Origin: Virgibacillus doumboii
GTDB taxonomy: Bacteria; Bacillota; Bacilli; Bacillales; Amphibacillaceae
Assembly (NCBI RefSeq): GCF_902806455.1
Contig: NZ_CADCWQ010000002.1
Location: forward strand, 496,001-560,000
Direction of reading: 5' to 3'
Length of the DNA stretch: 64,000 bases
The position numbers and the translations under genes were made by a program. Below are positions 8,159 through 15,440 of the stretch, piece by piece (position 1 is the first letter of the stretch; every line of letters begins with the position of its first letter). Under the pieces are notes generated by a model that worked only from the letters and a program-made list of their open reading frames with translations, was not told the origin of the DNA and ran no database searches.

Positions 8159-9361
8159 TCAAAGAGATATTTTTTGAAGCATTTCATCAAAATTGCCTCT
8201 GATTTTTTCCGAGGCATTTTCTTTCATTTTGTTAGTCACATGTGTGTAGATTCCCATTGTTGTTTTTGGATCACTGTGCCCCACTTTTTGCATGATAGTT
8301 GGTAAATCGACACCGGCTTCTGTCAGCATGCTAATATGTGTGTGGCGAAATATATGCGAAGTTGCATGTTTATCAGAGCCAATTAACCGCAAAATACGCT
8401 TGATACGATCATTCACCGTTCCACGGAAATAAGGATAACCATTTTTATGCTGAAAAACAAAATCTGCATCATGGAAATCGTCAATTAAAGTCCGGTATTT
8501 CATTTTATGTTCATCGTTTTTTCTAACTAATTCCCGCAGCATATCCATAATCGGTTGTTCCATGTCTATCGTTCGGGCTGTACTGTTTTTAGTAGTACCC
8601 ATATCATATGTCCTCATATTTTCGTTATGTCCAGATATCGTTTTATAGATGCGTATTTGATTCCTATCAAAGTCCAAATCCTGTTTTTGCAAAGCATTTA
8701 ACTCACCAACGCGCATTCCGGAAAACGCGAGAGTATAGAAGCGTTCTTTATCCAACTCAAGACCATATTTAAGAACGCCATCTAGAAACGTATCCAATTC
8801 TTTTCTTTCCCAATACTTTTCTTCAATACTATTCTTTTGTAGGTCCTCAATCGTTTTTGGCTTTTCAGGAATAACTATATCTTTAGCCGGATTAACCGTC
8901 ATATAGTTATATTTCACCGCAAATTTAAAAATCAAATTAGCACATGCTTTGATTCCTAATAGTGTGTTTTTTGCAGTACCATCTGAAAAGACATCATTTA
9001 TGACACTCTGGAAGAATAAATGTGTTAATTTATCAATCGGTATCTTCGCCATTTTTTCATTCAACCTTTTAATTTGTCCCATTCGAATATCAATAGTATT
9101 TCCTTTAACTTTAGTTACCCTATACATTTCCAACCATTTAGCAGCTAGCTGGTCAAATGTCACTCCTTTTACCTGTTTTGGATCCACACGAGTTTCAGTT
9201 TGTTTGGCTATCTCATCCCTTACTTTCTGTTTAGCCTCTTTTTGTGTCTTACCACGTCGCTTTATCTGATTTCTCTTTCCGGTAACAGGATTGGGAGGTG
9301 CATCGGCAATACATTCCCATCTCTTTTTACCCGATTTTGTTTTGATTTGTGTGCAGTACAT
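8159..9361 (-). CDS. int: Phage tyrosine-type integrase
   Basis: Catalyses integration and, with a directionality factor, excision at the att sites described here. The 400-residue protein has an N-terminal arm-binding domain, a SAM-like core-binding domain, and the catalytic domain with Arg in SGMRVGELNAL, HIFRHTH (His-x-x-Arg), the GHSDPKTT segment and the nucleophile Tyr in GIYTHVT. ATG follows GGAGGG. It overlaps the 3' end of the ImmA-like gene by 35 bases and is the last gene of the minus-strand lysogeny unit, ending about 95 bp from attL. No excisionase was identified. Confidence 0.95.
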   Translation of the reverse strand: MYCTQIKTKSGKKRWECIADAPPNPVTGKRNQIKRRGKTQKEAKQKVRDEIAKQTETRVDPKQVKGVTFDQLAAKWLEMYRVTKVKGNTIDIRMGQIKRLNEKMAKIPIDKLTHLFFQSVINDVFSDGTAKNTLLGIKACANLIFKFAVKYNYMTVNPAKDIVIPEKPKTIEDLQKNSIEEKYWERKELDTFLDGVLKYGLELDKERFYTLAFSGMRVGELNALQKQDLDFDRNQIRIYKTISGHNENMRTYDMGTTKNSTARTIDMEQPIMDMLRELVRKNDEHKMKYRTLIDDFHDADFVFQHKNGYPYFRGTVNDRIKRILRLIGSDKHATSHIFRHTHISMLTEAGVDLPTIMQKVGHSDPKTTMGIYTHVTNKMKENASEKIRGNFDEMLQKISL

Positions 9362-9803
9362 TGCTCATTCCCTCCAATAGAATGCTATTTTTATACATTT
9401 CTAATCTTCTAAGAGCAAACTCGTATTCCACGTTAAACAGATTCATAACATCATATATTGAGTAGTCATATAGGTTGTCCAACATAAATGTTGGAATGCA
9501 GAAATGATAGGCAAATTGAGTCGCTTGATATTCTTGTAATTGACGAAACAAGTATGGCATGTTTAGTTGTTGCCCGACATGTCTTAAACGGTGTCCAAGT
9601 TCATGTCCAAATTGCTGCCATTCAACTTGTTCACTTGATTTTTCGAGTATGATATCATTCCCAAATCGAAACGTAGTTTTCCGATACACAATATTAATAC
9701 CTAGTTTTTTTGCAATCACAAACATATATAGTTGATTCGGTTCTGTTATCCTCAATCGATAATATAAATCGGTTACAAAGTCCTCCATATATGTGTAAAC
9801 CAA
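9327..9803 (-). CDS. ImmA/IrrE family metalloprotease
   Basis: Zinc metallopeptidase of the kind that cleaves the phage or ICE repressor after DNA damage (known for ICEBs1 ImmA and ImmR). The zinc motif HELGH is clear near residue 67, with a downstream glutamate-containing helix (EYQATQFAY) that supplies the third ligand. The start is TTG, behind GGGGG. It lies between integrase and nuclease genes rather than directly beside the repressor, but in the same transcription direction. Inference: it inactivates the short XRE repressor, which has no self-cleavage domain. Confidence 0.85.
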   Translation of the reverse strand: MVYTYMEDFVTDLYYRLRITEPNQLYMFVIAKKLGINIVYRKTTFRFGNDIILEKSSEQVEWQQFGHELGHRLRHVGQQLNMPYLFRQLQEYQATQFAYHFCIPTFMLDNLYDYSIYDVMNLFNVEYEFALRRLEMYKNSILLEGMSNVLHTNQNKIG

Positions 9804-9884
9804 CTAATTACCCCCATAATATAGAATGTATGTTCGTATTTAGTTTATAAGATAGGGTGTACAATTGAATGTACACCTTTAAAA

Positions 9885-11141
9885 TTATGCTGCAGGTAGA
9901 GATTCACAAACTTCACCGTCATTGTCACTGCCATCTAATCTATGCGGATCTGCATCAGGTCCTCCAGCTGCCTCATAAAAATCCTGGGCTTCTTGTTGTG
10001 TGTCAAAATCTCCACAATCTCTGTCAGGTCCATTAGGGTCATACTTAAGGCCGTTAGAGCTTGAATTACTTGAAGTAGATTTCGGACTAGAATCGTTGGA
10101 AGAAGCAGTTTCTGTGTTATCGGATTGTTGTGATTCCTGGTAATTAAATCCGTCACTGGTCACATAATTATTCCGACTCCAAATGCCTCTCTCGGCATTT
10201 TTAGCTCTGTTTTGTGCTTTCATAAACGCATTACTATGCGTATAAGGTGGATCATACACATATGCGTATCTGGCAAGGCCTTTTTCTAGTAGCATTTTGT
10301 TAAAGTTTTGTCCATCTACCCATAAATAAGCTAGCAATCTACCATAATGATCTCGTTTTGGTCCATCATATTCAATCTGAACTTTCTTACCAGTAAGTTG
10401 ACTTTTTGCAAATTGACTTGCTTCAGGTCCAAATGGCTGTACAGGTTCTGAAGGGTGAACTGTTTCAGGTGTGTCAACCAAAAGAAGTCGTACATCTTCG
10501 GTTTTTCCATTCAATCTTATCTCTATCGTGTCGCCATCAACAACTCGTGTTACTGTTGCTGTTGCATCGCCGGGAGTTGATGCCTGCTGTTTCTTTTCAT
10601 TTGAAGAAATGTTGTCATTGTTTGATGTATTTTCTATATCTTTGTCTGAGCTATCATTACTTGTTTTGTCGCTTTGCTTTTTCCCTTCGTTGTTCTGATC
10701 GGTGTCTTTATCTTGGTCATTTTGTTTTTCTATATCATTGTTCTGTTTTTTTTCTTCATTATCATTTGATGTATTTTCTTTTTCAGAATCCTCATGTTTT
10801 TCTTCAGTATTATTTACTTCATCAGAAGCTGTTTGCGAACTATTCGCCGTTTCGGTTTCAGGGATTGGTATAACTAATATAAGTAAAATTGTAATTGCTA
10901 AAATAATTCCTGCGATTTTTCTGTTAAGTATATATAAAGACAACAAATTACCTTTTATCAAAGCAATTATCGAGATAATAAATGCTGCAATTAAAACAAA
11001 ATTAAGTATTGTAAATAAAACACTGCCTATTCCAACTGTAATCATTATAATAAGCAATAATCCTAGTATAGCGCTATAACTGATTGTGGCTAAAACCATT
11101 TTCCATGGCGAGTCTGTCCTGAATCCAGGTATTTTATTCAA
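9885..11141 (-). CDS. Membrane-anchored thermonuclease with C-terminal Excalibur domain
   Basis: A 418-residue composite protein. Residues 1-95 contain about four predicted membrane helices; residues 100-175 are an acidic, Asn/Asp/Ser-rich linker; a staphylococcal-nuclease (SNase) domain follows with VVDGDTIEI, VRLLLVDTPE and YGRLLAYLWVDG, retaining the catalytic Arg/Asp/Glu type residues; the C-terminus is an Excalibur calcium-binding domain ending DGSDNDGEVCESLP. TTG start after AGGAGG. The nuclease is probably outside the membrane, facing the wall. It is not part of standard lysogeny modules and may act as a lysogenic-conversion or superinfection (DNA entry) factor; that role is inference. 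Confidence 0.9.
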   Translation of the reverse strand: MNKIPGFRTDSPWKMVLATISYSAILGLLLIIMITVGIGSVLFTILNFVLIAAFIISIIALIKGNLLSLYILNRKIAGIILAITILLILVIPIPETETANSSQTASDEVNNTEEKHEDSEKENTSNDNEEKKQNNDIEKQNDQDKDTDQNNEGKKQSDKTSNDSSDKDIENTSNNDNISSNEKKQQASTPGDATATVTRVVDGDTIEIRLNGKTEDVRLLLVDTPETVHPSEPVQPFGPEASQFAKSQLTGKKVQIEYDGPKRDHYGRLLAYLWVDGQNFNKMLLEKGLARYAYVYDPPYTHSNAFMKAQNRAKNAERGIWSRNNYVTSDGFNYQESQQSDNTETASSNDSSPKSTSSNSSSNGLKYDPNGPDRDCGDFDTQQEAQDFYEAAGGPDADPHRLDGSDNDGEVCESLPAA

Positions 11142-11158
11142 TTATAAACCTCCTATCT

Positions 11159-11827
11159 TTATTGTTTTAGAATTTTCTCTTTTTCTACTTCAAACTCTTC
11201 CTGGGTTAATATTCCCTTTTCCTTTAAATCGGCAATCTTTTCCAATAATGCATATTTGTCTTTGCTGCCGGATGTACTATTATTCCTTTTTTTCTTTACT
11301 GTTTCAGGGTTGTCTATCTTTTGTTGAAGGTCTTGGATGAATTTTTCGTAGTGGTCATTTTTCTTTATTTTGTGGAATAGTTTTTTTGACTTACCTATTT
11401 CAATTTGCAGTTGATGACCTTTCAATGGATACCCGCTGTCTTTGACGCCATTAATGCTAGTGAATTTCCACTCCTGTTTAAATTGTGATTTTTTATCTTT
11501 GAACGCATATAACAATCGTTTGTCAGTAATTAAAAGGATGCCGGATATTTTGTAATCTTCAAGTTTTCCATAATCTGCACCAATAAAGTTAATAACTGAT
11601 TCACCATCTTTTAGTAATTCTTCAGCGTACAGTATTGATTGCTTGTTAACATATAAATCAATCTCCATTTTTCCAATATTATCTGCCCCCCATCCTGATA
11701 AGAGGTTTCGAAAATGGTTTTCTTTCTCTTGTTTAACCTTTTTGCGTTCTTTCTTTTTTTCATCTTGTTTTTCTATCTCCTGATTTACTTCATCCATGTA
11801 CTGCTTAAATTTGTCACGTAAACCCAA
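11159..11827 (-). CDS. PH-like domain protein with C-terminal SHOCT motif
   Basis: A 222-residue soluble protein: N-terminal Lys/Glu-rich coiled coil (about 1-45), a bacterial PH-like (YokE type) domain with 'GILLITDKRLLYAFKDKK' in the middle, then a SHOCT helix pair at the end (LLEKIADLKEKGILTQEEFE). Such proteins recur beside phage repressors; their function is not established, SHOCT being seen as an oligomerisation motif. TTG at 11827 is selected because GGGGGA lies five bases upstream within the repressor's last codons; the stop of the repressor gene is one base before it, so the two are translationally coupled. Confidence 0.82.
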   Translation of the reverse strand: MGLRDKFKQYMDEVNQEIEKQDEKKKERKKVKQEKENHFRNLLSGWGADNIGKMEIDLYVNKQSILYAEELLKDGESVINFIGADYGKLEDYKISGILLITDKRLLYAFKDKKSQFKQEWKFTSINGVKDSGYPLKGHQLQIEIGKSKKLFHKIKKNDHYEKFIQDLQQKIDNPETVKKKRNNSTSGSKDKYALLEKIADLKEKGILTQEEFEVEKEKILKQ

Positions 11828-11828
11828 G

Positions 11829-12209
11829 TTAATCCCCCTTTTTGCTTTGTTTAAACTTAATATAATCATACACATCTTCCAGCTGTTCAGCAGTCATGTT
11901 GGCTAGATCGTTAAACATTAAATCTGCGTCCGGGAACTCGGTTGCTATTTTATAAATAATCTTAGTTTTGTCATTTTCTTTATTAAATTCTGTGTTTTCT
12001 GTTCTACCCATTAAATAATCCGTTGTCACATCGTAATAGTCAGCTATTTTTCTAATTAGATCCAGATCAGGTTCAACTCGATTATTTTCATAATGAGCAT
12101 AACGCGCACGAGAAATACCAATCGCATCGGCAACGCGTTCTTGACTGATTCCTCTTTTATTTCTTAAATACTTAACTCGTTTACCAAAAATATCATTTTC
12201 TTTTTCCAA
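11829..12209 (-). CDS. XRE-family phage repressor (CI-like), short form
   Basis: Probable lysogeny repressor. An HTH of the XRE class fills residues 5-65 (KYLRNKRGISQERVADAIGI, then ARYAHYENNRVEP). The C-terminal part is short (126 residues total) and has no LexA/S24 self-cleavage domain. TTG at 12209 is chosen because AGAGGTGAT precedes it; an ATG at 12233 lacks a ribosome binding site. It is divergent from the Cro-like gene and presumably binds the GATAA-N5-TTATC sites between them. Confidence 0.9.
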   Translation of the reverse strand: MEKENDIFGKRVKYLRNKRGISQERVADAIGISRARYAHYENNRVEPDLDLIRKIADYYDVTTDYLMGRTENTEFNKENDKTKIIYKIATEFPDADLMFNDLANMTAEQLEDVYDYIKFKQSKKGD

Positions 12210-12246
12210 CGAAATCACCTCTAACACCTCCATTATAGACTATAAG

Positions 12247-12343
12247 TGATAACTTTTTTATCAATGATAAATATTTTTTCAAAATACTATTGACGATAAG
12301 TAATTTATCAATTATAGTATAGATATTGATACAAAACTTATCA
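12247..12343. promoter_or_regulatory. Lysis/lysogeny switch: three GATAA-N5-TTATC operators
   Basis: The 151-bp divergent region contains palindromes at 12248-12262 (GATAACTTTTTTATC), 12295-12309 (GATAAGTAATTTATC) and 12328-12342 (GATACAAAACTTATC, one half-site changed). All share two 5-bp arms separated by five bases, as expected for a dimeric XRE repressor. The middle site lies inside the rightward promoter. Confidence 0.75.
12290..12318 (+). promoter_or_regulatory. Rightward early promoter (PR)
   Basis: TTGACG (12290-12295), 17 bp spacing, TATAGT (12313-12318). The second operator occupies the spacer, so repressor binding would exclude RNA polymerase. It drives the Cro-like gene starting at 12361. 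Confidence 0.7.
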
Positions 12344-12360
12344 AAAGCGAGGTGAAATAA

Positions 12361-12594
12361 GTGGAACGAAAAACTCTTTTGCAACTTAGAAAAGAACAGA
12401 GTCTTACTCAACAACAACTCGCTGAAAGGCTGGGTATATCAACTGTTTATGTACGTAAGCTTGAAAAGGGTGTTGTGAATCCGGGAAGAGAAACACTTGT
12501 TAAATACGAAAACTTCTTTAATAAAGATATGAAAGCACTTTTCCCAGATATTTTTTTGAGTAAAAATGATAAAAAACTTATCAAAAATGCGTAG
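12361..12594 (+). CDS. Cro-like XRE transcriptional regulator
   Basis: First gene of the rightward early operon. The 77-residue product is almost entirely an XRE helix-turn-helix (LRKEQSLTQQQLAERLGIST, then YVRKLEKGVVNPG). GTG start behind GAGGTG. By position it is the Cro counterpart, competing with the repressor for the shared operators. Its 3' end contains a fourth operator-like palindrome. Confidence 0.85.
   Translation: MERKTLLQLRKEQSLTQQQLAERLGISTVYVRKLEKGVVNPGRETLVKYENFFNKDMKALFPDIFLSKNDKKLIKNA
12568..12582. promoter_or_regulatory. Fourth operator-like palindrome, inside cro 3' end
   Basis: GATAAAAAACTTATC has the same GATAA-N5-TTATC layout as the switch operators and shares its spacer AAAAC with the third one. 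It lies 23 bp upstream of the antirepressor start codon. Confidence 0.6.
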
Positions 12595-12604
12595 GAGGTA
12601 TTTC

Positions 12605-13402
12605 ATGAATCAACTTTCGAGAATGTTTGATGGTTACGAGCTAACAATTTATGAACAAAACGGACGAATTGAATTCCTACTCAAGGATTTATGCAACATT
12701 TTAGAACTCGGTCAAGTCGCAGGTGTTAAAAGGCGTTTAGATAAGGACGTGATTTCAAATCACCCCCTTGAAACATCTGGTGGAACACAACAAGCAACGT
12801 TTGTTAATGAAGACGGTTTGTATGATGTCATCCTTGACAGTCGCAAACCGGAAGCGAAGCGGTTTAGAAAATGGGTAACATCTGAAGTGCTCCCGGAAAT
12901 TCGGAAAAACGGTTCTTATCAACTTGATACATCACAGCTTAGCCCTGAGTTGCAACTAATGAACAAAATGGTTGCGGCAATGGCTAAAAATGAACTCGAA
13001 ACTAATGAGGCAAAAAGACTCGCTGCTGAAGCAAATCAATCAGCTAAAAACATTTCAAACATCGTGTCTATGAATAATGTTGAATGGCGCGACAAAGTAA
13101 AGGTTATCTTACGAAAAATAGCTAAGAACTGGACTGGCATTGAACCTTATCGAAGTGTTATCAACCTGAGTTACGAAAAACTAGAAAAGCGCGCCGGGTG
13201 CAAACTGGATATTAGACTGAACAACCGTAAAGAACGAGCGATAGCTCAAGGTATGAGCAAATCATATGTAAGTAAAATCAACAAACTTGATGTCATTTCT
13301 GAAGAAAAACGCTTAGTTGAAATCTACATTCAGGTTGTTAAGGAAATGGCAATTCAATTTCGCGTCAACATCAATGATTTTAAATTCGAGGATGTGATCT
13401 AA
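12605..13402 (+). CDS. Phage antirepressor (BRO-N / ORF6C type)
   Basis: Likely antirepressor that counters the lysogeny repressor. The N-terminal BRO domain spans residues 1-105, with LKDLCNILELGQVAGVKRRL and the KRFRKWVTSEVLPEIRKNGSY hallmark; the C-terminal half resembles ORF6C (KVKVILRKIAKNWTGIEPYR). ATG at 12605 follows TAGGAGGTATTTC. It follows the Cro-like gene by 10 bp, and its stop overlaps the start of the next gene. Confidence 0.88.
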   Translation: MNQLSRMFDGYELTIYEQNGRIEFLLKDLCNILELGQVAGVKRRLDKDVISNHPLETSGGTQQATFVNEDGLYDVILDSRKPEAKRFRKWVTSEVLPEIRKNGSYQLDTSQLSPELQLMNKMVAAMAKNELETNEAKRLAAEANQSAKNISNIVSMNNVEWRDKVKVILRKIAKNWTGIEPYRSVINLSYEKLEKRAGCKLDIRLNNRKERAIAQGMSKSYVSKINKLDVISEEKRLVEIYIQVVKEMAIQFRVNINDFKFEDVI

Positions 13403-13707
13403 TGCCAACATTCAGCCAGGAAGAAATACAAGAATTTGCATCTGAAATCAAAAAGCAGTTGTTACCAGTATTGCTTCAAGAACTACGCGAAAAACAACTG
13501 CCGCCAGTATTGACAAGAAAGCAATTCATGGAACTTGTCGATATTGGCCCAAGTAAATGTAATGAACTATTCAACCGGCAGGACTTTCCAGTAAATCGAG
13601 AGCTGGGCCATCCAAAAGTAATAACAAAAGATTTTTTCGAATGGCTCAGCGCAACTAACCAAAACGCAGACGAAGTCAATTTCAGTAAAACTTTAAAGAT
13701 TATCTAA
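13402..13707 (+). CDS. DUF771-like phage DNA-binding protein
   Basis: A 101-residue protein with a predicted winged or MerR-like helix-turn-helix in the middle (LTRKQFMELVDIGPSKCNEL), typical of DUF771 proteins found downstream of antirepressors in phages of Bacillus, Listeria and Staphylococcus. It could have an excisionase-like role; this phage lacks another candidate. ATG overlaps the antirepressor stop codon. Confidence 0.7.
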   Translation: MPTFSQEEIQEFASEIKKQLLPVLLQELREKQLPPVLTRKQFMELVDIGPSKCNELFNRQDFPVNRELGHPKVITKDFFEWLSATNQNADEVNFSKTLKII

Positions 13708-13784
13708 TCACCACGAATCTAGCATACTATCAAAATTTGTAAATCGGAATATAGTAAGTTCCACAATTTAATAGGAGGGTGAAC

Positions 13785-14300
13785 ATGAAAGTAGGAAGTG
13801 CAATAAAAGGACTAATGGAAAGGACGGGGGTTAATGGCGAACAAATGGCTATGGATCTGCACACAAGTAATTCAAACATATCCGCCATGAAGCACAATCG
13901 CAGGAATATGCAACGAGATATCGCCGAATCGTCGCTACAACAGTACGACGATGCTACATACAACATGGAAATCACACACGAATTTTCACAAGGTCAGACA
14001 GCACCACTCATGGACGGAATGGCTATCGATAGAGCAAATCACTTAGCGGTGATGGTAGCGGCACAAAAAGAGATTGACGATGCCGAGGAAGTTTTACAGC
14101 TAGATAAGTTCTTACGAAATCCAGAACTGGCGACAGAGCAATGTAAGGAAAGTGCTATGACGCTTTACAAGGAGTCAAAGGAAGCTGCGGATGTACTCTA
14201 TAATCTGTGCGCTAAGTTATCAGAGGCTTACGAGTTTTCGGCAAAGGAAATGAATCAGCAGTTAAATCGGAAATGGAAGGCCGGGGAGGTTATTAGATGA
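13785..14300 (+). CDS. Phage early regulatory-like protein with N-terminal HTH
   Basis: 171 residues. The first 45 look like a XRE-type helix-turn-helix (AIKGLMERTGVNGEQMAMDL, then SNSNISAMKHNRRN); the rest is helical and acidic. Homologues are common in Bacillus phages between repressor and replication genes without known function. ATG at 13785 sits after AGGAGGGTG. It overlaps the next gene by four bases. Confidence 0.72.
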   Translation: MKVGSAIKGLMERTGVNGEQMAMDLHTSNSNISAMKHNRRNMQRDIAESSLQQYDDATYNMEITHEFSQGQTAPLMDGMAIDRANHLAVMVAAQKEIDDAEEVLQLDKFLRNPELATEQCKESAMTLYKESKEAADVLYNLCAKLSEAYEFSAKEMNQQLNRKWKAGEVIR

Positions 14301-14548
14301 ATTTCAAAGATCACTTTAAAGAAGAGGATATACCAAAAGCTGAATCAGCATTTAAAAACATCGTGGGGAGTCTTGAGCTAATAAACTCATACACGCAGAA
14401 AGGTGATTTCCTTAACGCTCAGAGAATGGCTTTAAGTCTTACAAAGTCACTAACTGATTTAGATAAGTTGGCGTACAAGAAACGAGCAGGTCATCGCATG
14501 TATTTGCATCATTTACTTAATCAGCCACAAAGGTGGTATCCACAATGA
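14297..14548 (+). CDS. Hypothetical early phage protein, 83 aa
   Basis: Not recognised; helical, charged, no membrane segment. ATG overlaps the previous stop (ATGA) with GGGGAGG just upstream. Its own stop overlaps the start of the next small gene. Confidence 0.65.
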   Translation: MNFKDHFKEEDIPKAESAFKNIVGSLELINSYTQKGDFLNAQRMALSLTKSLTDLDKLAYKKRAGHRMYLHHLLNQPQRWYPQ

Positions 14549-14637
14549 GGAAATTTTATGAAAAGGCAACCGACCCGGATATATTTTTCCCGATTGTTTG
14601 CCTAATCAGCTGGGCAGTAGTCGCTTTTATGATTTGA
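14545..14637 (+). CDS. Small single-pass membrane protein, 30 aa
   Basis: Starts in an ATGA overlap with the previous gene and ends just before the ribosome binding site of the next. The sequence has a charged N-terminus (MRKFYEKATDPD) and one hydrophobic helix (IFFPIVCLISWAVVAFMI). Tight packing supports a real gene; function unknown. Confidence 0.5.
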   Translation: MRKFYEKATDPDIFFPIVCLISWAVVAFMI

Positions 14638-14651
14638 AAGGAGGGATTTTG

Positions 14652-14861
14652 TTGAAAGTAGAAGATTTGATAAAGCAAGGTGCAAAAATCGATGTCCATT
14701 TTCATAGATGCAAAAGCTATGACGAGGCTTATGAAAAGTTAAAACCTTTTGAGGAATATGGTTCTATCCAAGAGGCAACACACAAAGGATCTTACTGGCT
14801 AGAAATTAAAGGTGACAGAATAGAATTTGCTGCCTTTATAAAAAATAACCCGCCAAAATGA
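14652..14861 (+). CDS. Hypothetical early phage protein, 69 aa
   Basis: Not recognised. TTG start follows AAGGAGGGATTTTG, a strong site; the frame is open further 5' but inside the previous gene. The product is a small mixed alpha/beta protein with no signal peptide. Confidence 0.6.
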   Translation: MKVEDLIKQGAKIDVHFHRCKSYDEAYEKLKPFEEYGSIQEATHKGSYWLEIKGDRIEFAAFIKNNPPK

Positions 14862-14920
14862 CGGGCTAAATCAAATAAAAAATACACTAAATTGTAATTC
14901 AAGAATATCACTCAACTGAA

Positions 14921-15078
14921 TATAAGGCAAGGACAAGCTGGTCCTGCCTTAGAGGTCAAGAGCATGAAATTTCATCCCCCTTTCCCAAGTTCACGTACCA
15001 CATGTTCTTGACTTCTAAGGTGCGACCAGCACCACAGCGCGTTAGTCACCTGCTGTTAATTTGAGACGGAAAGGAGGG
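14921..15078 (+). ncRNA. Structured RNA segment: 29-bp stem with SD-complementary loop
   Basis: The 223-bp gap before the gene at 15085 folds strongly. Left arm 14938-14966 pairs with 15001-15029: 20 contiguous pairs (two G-U) at the apex plus six more beyond a small internal loop. The 34-nt loop contains CCCCCTTTCC (14976-14985), which can pair with GGAAAGGAGGG (15068-15078), the ribosome binding site of the next gene. A competing hairpin, TAAGGCA...GCCTTA (14921-14951), uses part of the same left arm, so two folds exclude each other. A leader regulating 15085 or an independent phage RNA are both possible. Confidence 0.6.
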
Positions 15079-15084
15079 TTGTTC

Positions 15085-15354
15085 ATGGATTTAATAAAGC
15101 TGCAGAAACATTCAAAAGCAGTCCTTGAGGCGAATAAAGATGGTGTGGATGCTGTATTCGGTAATGAAATCCTGCTTGATAAGGATTTGTTTCATTCATT
15201 AGTTACTGAGTACGATTTACGGACTACAATCCAAAATGTCAGAGAAGGCAGGTACCATGTTAGCTTTTCGCTAAACGGCATTCCGTATTACAGTGTTTTC
15301 ACTGAAGCGGAATACCAGGTCCGATTCACAGGCCATAAAAAAATGACCAGCTGA
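15085..15354 (+). CDS. Hypothetical early phage protein, 89 aa
   Basis: Not recognised. ATG at 15085 follows AAAGGAGGG, the site that the upstream RNA loop can mask. The C-terminal half looks like a small beta sheet (YHVSFSLNGIPYYSVFTEAE). Its last codons form a hairpin (GACCAG...CTGGTC). Confidence 0.65.
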   Translation: MDLIKLQKHSKAVLEANKDGVDAVFGNEILLDKDLFHSLVTEYDLRTTIQNVREGRYHVSFSLNGIPYYSVFTEAEYQVRFTGHKKMTS

Positions 15355-15366
15355 GAACTGGTCATC

Positions 15367-15409
15367 GGATAATCGCTTTTTCATCTACCCATATTATAAG
15401 CGATTATCC
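15367..15409. promoter_or_regulatory. 12-bp inverted repeat between 15085 gene and Rad50-like gene
   Basis: GGATAATCGCTT and AAGCGATTATCC flank a 19-base loop. There is no T-run directly after it, so a role as regulatory stem or binding site is likelier than simple termination. Confidence 0.5.
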
Positions 15410-15440
15410 CTATTATATCAAGGTGGAGGGAGATTACTCA

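Noticed and set aside
10406..11079. Plus-strand open frames across the nuclease gene
   Set aside because: Low-complexity Leu/Ser/Phe translations opposite the acidic linker; no ribosome binding site.
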